This document shows, one piece after another, positions 59,001 through 64,000 of a stretch of DNA of 64,000 nt. The first letter of the stretch is position 1. Each line of letters begins with the position of its first letter. The stretch is from Casuarina equisetifolia (lineage: Eukaryota; Streptophyta; Magnoliopsida; Fagales; Casuarinaceae), in NCBI GenBank assembly GCA_028551475.1, contig CM052358.1, positions 9,469,938-9,533,937 of the forward strand, given 5' to 3'. Below the pieces are notes generated by a model. The model worked only from the letters and a program-made list of their open reading frames with translations, ran no database searches and was not told where the DNA came from. A program made the translations under genes and the position numbers.

Positions 59001-60005
59001 GATAATTATACATGAGCCCTGGTTATGAGTTAGTTTATGCTGATTTCATCTATTTCATGTTCAATAGATATTTCTTATATTAGTTTACGTAAATTACTAA
59101 TTTTGTGTAATTTGTTTAATGCATTTCAAAAATTTTGTTGGTGTCTCTGGTGACTTACTACTTATGCCAATGTGACAGAAAATTTTTAATCTTTAATTAC
59201 ACGATTAGCTAGTATTAGGTTTTGCTGTTCAGAAAATCCTGATGTTCAAAGTAGGAAATAATTGGAGTTGCTGCATTGAGATGAATTTAGGGATCTAAGT
59301 CAAATAAATCTTTTTGGAGTGACGCCTCATTTCTTTGATTGGCACGTATTTTTATGTTTTTTGGTTGTTTATCTTTCTAAGAATTTGTTTAACTAAAATA
59401 GGAAGTGGAAAGCATTGTTCCTCACACGGTAAGGGAAGCTGAAAACAGCTATCATTCCAGGCCCCGAGAATTGTTTACAAAGAACCACAAGGACCTGACT
59501 GAAAGGGGGGAGAAATGGATGAAGGACACAGCAACTTCCTGTACGGTGGTGGGTGCTCTTATTGTTACCATTATGTTTGCTGCAGCCTTTACACTCCCAG
59601 GTGGTAACAACCAAGACACGGGTTTCCCAATGTTCTTAAAAAAAGTCTTTCACAGTTTTCATAGTATCCGATTCCCTCTCGCTTCTTTCCTCCTCAACTT
59701 CAGTGTTAATGTTCTTAGGGATCCTAACATCTTCTTATGCAGAAGATGATTTCCTCAAATCCTTGCCCAGAAAGTTGATAATTGGACTTTCCACTCTTTT
59801 TTTTTCGATTGCAACCATGATGATAGCCTTCTGCACTGCACTTCTATTAATGTTTGAGAGCCAATTATGGATGGTCATTCCTATAATCTGTGTGGCATGT
59901 GTTCCAGTCACTCTCTTCGTCTTGTTGCAATTCCCCATTCTTGTTGACATGGTCGTTTCGACTTATTGGAGCATCTTTGACAGGAAAATGGAACGATGGG
60001 TGTAA
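53033..60005 (+). pseudogene. Gag-like/ankyrin/PGG gene, copy 2, frameshifted in the last exon
   Basis: Same six exons as copy 1: 53033-53333, 54492-54959, 55079-55228, 55654-55734, 58108-58577 and 59402 onward, with the first five identical in length to copy 1 and open. In exon 6, two bases are missing in an A-rich run just after GNNQDTGFPMFLKK, so the frame ends at 59749 (predicted 605 residues). It would keep the gag-like domain, ankyrin repeats and first PGG helix but lose the remaining membrane helices; the original frame stays open to 60005. In exon 1 the Trp of the gag-like NYKNW motif is Leu. A truncated protein lacking full membrane insertion is possible, as the premature stop is in the last exon, which often escapes nonsense-mediated decay. 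Intron 4 carries a solo LTR. Confidence 0.82.
56374..56931 (-). mobile_element. Solo LTR with 5-bp target duplication
   Basis: Read on the minus strand it starts TGATGCGGGC and ends CGTAACA, with the canonical TG...CA ends. It is flanked by ATTAC on both sides (56369-56373 and 56932-56936), a perfect 5-base target duplication. A TATAAATA sequence on the minus strand at about 56640-56650 is the likely LTR promoter. No internal region remains. It lies in intron 4 of ankyrin copy 2 and is absent from copy 1, so it inserted after the duplication. Superfamily undetermined. Confidence 0.85.
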
Positions 60006-60349
60006 CTTATTTGTCTTATACTGCGTAAGCGTTCCAGCCAAAACTGATTTCTTTTCATTGTGTGGCTGACGAATGAACTTTCAGCTACTTATATTGAATA
60101 TTTGTGATGCTTTCTGGTTTTGAAAGTGATTCAAGACGTGTTGTATGTTCCTGCTCTTGGCTCTAATTTACTAAGTGTAAGACAATGATGGAAAATGGAT
60201 ACGTGCTTTTGTTTAAAGAGCAATATTGTTATATCTTTGATGAAGCAAATATGGTGAGATAAATATCCAACACTAACATGAAGAATACAAGAAATTTTCC
60301 AATATCTTTTGAGTATGTCGTATCTTGGATGAAACAAACTCAAAGCAAT

Positions 60350-60560
60350 ACGCTTTGCTGCTAGGATTAGCTCTTCTTCCATATTTTTGACGTGTGTCTA
60401 ATCTAGTAATGTTTTGATGTTCTATACATTTTAGGCAAACATTCATTGCTCATCTCCTCCTTGATATATATATATATATATCAGCTAGATTATTCCCATT
60501 ATAAAAGTATCAAACTCTATTATATGATGCCATCCAAAGACACCCAGTTGTCTTAATCAA
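60350..60560 (-). pseudogene. CYP714 promoter and first-codons relic (unit 2)
   Basis: Counterpart of 51170-51400. The minus-strand ATG at about 60382 again opens MEEELILAA, followed by sequence unrelated to P450. Same upstream layout, including a short TA repeat (60461-60480). Inherited through the tandem duplication. Confidence 0.55.
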
Positions 60561-60814
60561 ATATGATAAGTGATGACTACTATCATTGATTATTTGAGTT
60601 ATTCGATGATTGTTTTATAGTGAAATGAAAATACTTATCATTTCTCAACCTTTTTTTAGTCAGTAGAGTTCTAGTTCCAATAGAAGGGGATGAGTCCAAT
60701 TCCATTTGCTTTTAGATGCATTATTTTATATAAAATAGCCTAAGATGAAAAAGTGCTAAGTAAAAGCCCCTAAAACAAAATTTTCATGGACAATATCTAT
60801 TCATTGTTAGGACT

Positions 60815-61272
60815 TGAATCATTGATAAGTCTATATAATTAAGAACACAAGAAACCCCAATTGGAAAAATACCTCATTTATTGATAATAATCCAATAAAG
60901 AACACAATAATAGTAATAGATTAATTAACAATATGAAACTATAAGGTTATTGATAAACTATTCCTAATAAAGCAATAAGAATTTAAAGCTAAAAATAAAA
61001 GAAACTACTAATAATAAAATAAAGAATTCTCTTTATTGATAATGGATGCTTATTCTAAGGCTAAGAATGTCTTATATAGACATCTTAGAAATCTTATTTC
61101 AACTCAAATTAGAATTCTAATAAAACTATATCTTATCTTATCATATCTTATCCTATCTTTAGTCTTTTAAAATCTTATCTTTGGTCTTCTAGAAGCTCAA
61201 TCCTAACAATCCTTATTCCATCAAATAACCCTTGTTCTCAAGGGTTAACTTAGGCCAAGCCAGATCCTAACA
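60815..61272 (-). mobile_element. LTR-retroelement 3' end fragment
   Basis: On the minus strand, a CCCTTGAGAACAAGGG stretch and a purine-rich segment lead into an LTR-like sequence that begins TGTTAGGATTGAG at about 61207 and ends AAGTCCTAACA at 60815. Inside it, TATATAAG (about 61070) and AATAAATGAGG (near 60875) fit an LTR promoter and poly(A) region. Only the extreme 3' end of the element is present. Missing from unit 1, so it arrived after the duplication. Confidence 0.6.
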
Positions 61273-61612
61273 ATTATCCATGGGTTATTGACATATAAGA
61301 GCAGCTAAGCAAGCAATAAATGCTAAGATAAAAATTAGACAATAAAATATTTCTATTTCAAATGATGCATCTGATCAAAGTTCCTTGCCCAAAATAGCAT
61401 CTACTGAAAGCCCTAGAACCATCTAGCAAAGAGAAACGAAATTATTAAGAACCGTATTTCCCATGGCTAGAACATTGTTTGGCAAATCATACATAAAAAG
61501 TGAACAAAAACAACTTCCTCGTCAATTGCCATACATTCAACAAAGATCTCAGTTGCCAAGACGATGCAATCCCTTGTGAATATAGGTACAAGATCCTATT
61601 CAGTGTCTTTCA

Positions 61613-62224
61613 CTACGATGAAGTCCATGGAGTCGCAATTAGGCACAAAGCTTTCCTTCTCTTACAACTTAAGTCGAGATACTCGGACATGTCAAGATCT
61701 TCTGGTCCAATCTCATTGGGGAGTTTCCATTTGAAGTGATACAACAATTGAGTAAGAGTAAGCTCAATCGCTGCAAGAGCAAATGATATGCCTGGACAGA
61801 TCCTCCTACCGCCCCCAAATGGAATGAACTCAAAGTCTGCCCCTTTAAAATCAATAGAAGAACCATGGAACCTCTCAGGGCGAAAGCAATCTGCATCAAT
61901 CCAAAATTCTGGATCTCTGCCTATGGCCCATACATTGATTATTACTTTCATGTTGCTTGGAATCTCATACCCCCCTACTTCACACTTTTCCCTTGATTCT
62001 CTTGGGATGATAGCGCCAGGAGGGTGCAACCGTAGAGTTTCTTTGACAACTAATTTCAAGAAATCTAGTTTCTCTAGGTCTGACTCATCAATGTTGCTCC
62101 TCCCTTGAAGAACTTGTCGCACTTCGGCTTGTGCTTTCTCCATTGCTATTGGGTTTTTCAACAATTCAGACATTGCCCATTCTATTGTACTTGCTGAAGT
62201 CTCACTTGCACCAGAGAGAAGGTC
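61613..62224 (-). CDS. Cytochrome P450, CYP71D-like, last exon (CYP71D-3, partial)
   Basis: Exon 2 only (203 codons plus stop), with a GT-AG acceptor at its 5' border. Motifs: I-helix SGASETSAST, ETLRLHPP, RPERF and heme loop PFGGGRRICPG; C-terminus IATPWTSS. The same-length exon in CYP71D-2 differs at only a small number of residues. The 5' part of the gene is not in the window: the intron runs from 62225 to beyond 64000 and, by comparison with CYP71D-2, exon 1 should start a few hundred bases further right. Intact as far as visible. The part from 61613 to 61706 is shared with the fragment at 51916-52018. Confidence 0.92.
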   Translation of the reverse strand, partial: DLLSGASETSASTIEWAMSELLKNPIAMEKAQAEVRQVLQGRSNIDESDLEKLDFLKLVVKETLRLHPPGAIIPRESREKCEVGGYEIPSNMKVIINVWAIGRDPEFWIDADCFRPERFHGSSIDFKGADFEFIPFGGGRRICPGISFALAAIELTLTQLLYHFKWKLPNEIGPEDLDMSEYLDLSCKRRKALCLIATPWTSS

Positions 62225-64000
62225 CTGAAAAATTATTTTGGCATAACGGCAGGCATATTTGACATTAAGCAAAATGGTTCTCAGTTATATATTCCAATAA
62301 GTATAATATACAAGAACACCCAACAAATGAAAGGATATTTAATCAGATGAAAGAATTTTACTGTTAATTCAGAAAAAGAAAGAAAAAACAGGGGAGATGA
62401 AGGGAGCTAAGGGGGCTATAATCCGATTCTTTTTAATCTCGCCTGCAAGATTTGCACCATTGATACTCATTTTTTACCATTTTTGGCCGTACACATGGAC
62501 AATTCCTTGGCCAACATTAGCTTCAATTAACTAAGATAGATAGAACAAAATCGGAATATATCTAACAGTACTGCGACAAATACTTTGAATAAAGGCACTT
62601 TTAGCTTATGATTCTACCCCTAGGATTCCCAATCTGCTCAGTTTTGAAGCTTCTCTGATGAAGTGGTGCTTAAGTGCTTCAATATGCCTGGCGCAACTGT
62701 GATACAGTTTTTTGCAATACTATTACTGGTTCTTCATCACTAGATGTATAAACAATTTCACCTCGCTTCTTACTAATGTCTTCTAGTTTTCTCGGCTCCA
62801 CTATATGGCTTGATAAATAGATATTGCATCTCAAACAATTTCAACTTCAAAAACGAGAAATTGACCCTTGTTTCTCTAAGGACAAAGAAGCACACATGGA
62901 CTAAGAGATAAGACATAGCAAGAGGTACTCTTTCATACAATCAGCACGGCTATCCCATCAACTTTCTATCGAAAAATCCATTTTATTTCACCTCGTAATT
63001 TTTGCAACGTTTGATTCCATAACTGATGGTGACTTATATGTATCTAATTACTTTTCTGCTCACAAAAGAATCTTGTAGGCTTTTATTGTTACAGTTGAAG
63101 TTCCTGAGTTCAAGTGAATTTGTTGGTGACTAATCACTGGAGAAGAAGAACAGAGTTTTGGAACTGTTTTGAAGCAGAGATTGAATGCATTAATTTTAAT
63201 GTTATAACCCAGATTTTAAGTTCACAAAGATCAGAAGTGAGAAAAGAAAATCAGGACAGGGGAGAGACGGCATTCTATGATTGGATCGAGACTGGAGGTG
63301 GCAGGGCAGGTATTCTCATGAAAGAAAGAAGAACAGGAAGGAAGATAAGAGCTGTCTAACCTCTATTGTTTTGCCATAACCTTGTCTTGCTAGCTCTTAC
63401 TGGAGGAAGAGGTTTGTGTCACCTGTTTCCTATTCCATTTAGCATTGAAACCTTTGTTTTCTGATCGCTGGTCAATGAAAACACCATCCTTTGCTCTACC
63501 CCTTTCTCGGCTGGTGTAATCATCTGATCTTATCAAACTCTAACCTTCTTGCCTGCTCTTTCATCAGTTGCTCATTTAAAACCAGGGGCATAATCATCAA
63601 AAGCGGCCAAAATTCTAATCCTTTCGGACTCGCATTTGTTTTTCGTGAAATGAACAGTTCGTCATCTTCATGTACTTCAAAAGGTGTTTTGTTTCTACCT
63701 GGCTTGGTTGAACACCTGCCAATGGAATAAATGACTGTGTCTATAATTTCAGCATTTTAAACCTTCTCATCCAGCGTTTTAACCATCTCTATCATGCTTG
63801 GATTCTTCCCCATAAGCTTTCATGTGAACAACCAATCCAAAGAAAGCAATCAAGAATCTTTCTCATTTTCAATCCTTTCATCCCATATTTTCAAGAACTC
63901 TACTAAGAGAATGAAATCCGATAGGCTTTTCTTCCTTATTCCTACATCCAGTGGGATGCTTCATAATTTCTCAACTCTTCTTTCTTCGGCAATCCCATGG
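62225..64000 (-). other. CYP71D-3 intron (incomplete) with an insertion
   Basis: Aligns with the CYP71D-2 intron (35055-36589) on both sides of an extra block of about 670 bases at roughly 63222-63890. The extra block is not present in CYP71D-2; ATTTT-like sequence occurs at both edges, which could be a target duplication, but no inverted or LTR-type ends were recognised, so its nature is unknown. No exon is supported here. Confidence 0.55.

Larger units (their letters stand above)
52020..61706. repeat. Tandem duplication, unit 2
   Basis: Second copy of the unit at 42220-52018. It carries ankyrin copy 2, the CYP714 5' relic and a CYP71D 3' end that here continues into a full exon. Unit-specific insertions: a solo LTR at 56374-56931 and an LTR-element 3' end at 60815-61272, both absent from unit 1. 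Confidence 0.92.

Noticed and set aside
1-64000. tRNA, rRNA or organelle-derived insert
   Set aside because: No cloverleaf, rRNA or plastid/mitochondrial gene sequence was recognised; GTATCAGAGC-type motifs here fit retroelement primer-binding sites instead.

Overview
This is a stretch of nuclear DNA from a flowering plant, almost certainly a eudicot and probably a woody rosid. It is AT-rich, its genes carry introns with GT-AG borders, and the families present are plant families: CYP714 and CYP71D cytochromes P450 and ankyrin-PGG membrane proteins. Remains of Ty1-copia and Ty3-gypsy elements lie between the genes. I cannot name the species from sequence alone. Splice sites were placed by eye, using reading-frame continuity and comparison of paralogs within the window; no database was searched.

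Layout. 1-630: a copia gag fossil. 2078-4580 (+): a three-exon gene for a 71-residue twin-CX9C mitochondrial protein (COX23/CHCHD7-like). 4690-26592: four CYP714 copies arranged as two head-to-head pairs. The first pair (5387-8617 minus, 9617-12068 plus) is dead. The second pair (14966-18734 minus, 23400-26592 plus) is intact, encoding 528 and 513 residues. Copia and gypsy relics lie between the pairs and inside the spacer of the living pair. 28467-37495: two intact minus-strand CYP71D genes (506 and 505 residues), with LTR debris, a MITE-like hairpin and an orphan CYP714 exon-5 fragment between them. 37740-39470: a gypsy remnant directly upstream of the second CYP71D gene. 39471-42219: gene-free.

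42220-61706 is a tandem duplication with a unit of about 9.8 kb. Each unit holds a six-exon gene whose product starts with a copia-gag-like (DUF4219-type) domain, continues with ankyrin repeats and ends in a PGG membrane domain. Each unit also carries a short CYP714 5'-end relic and the 3' end of a CYP71D gene. Copy 1 is open (691 residues); copy 2 has a frameshift in the last exon. The right duplication border cuts through a CYP71D last exon, so unit 1 keeps only its tail. In unit 2 that exon is whole (61613-62224), and its first exon lies beyond the right edge.

How it may work together. CYP714 and CYP71D enzymes are ER-bound monooxygenases of terpenoid and hormone metabolism; their interleaving could be a metabolic locus or just two neighbouring tandem families. 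No terpene synthase, oxidosqualene cyclase or transferase is seen. The most interesting signal is the pattern of divergence between the two ankyrin copies: about 1 kb of 5' flank is nearly identical, while two coding patches are dense in amino-acid changes.
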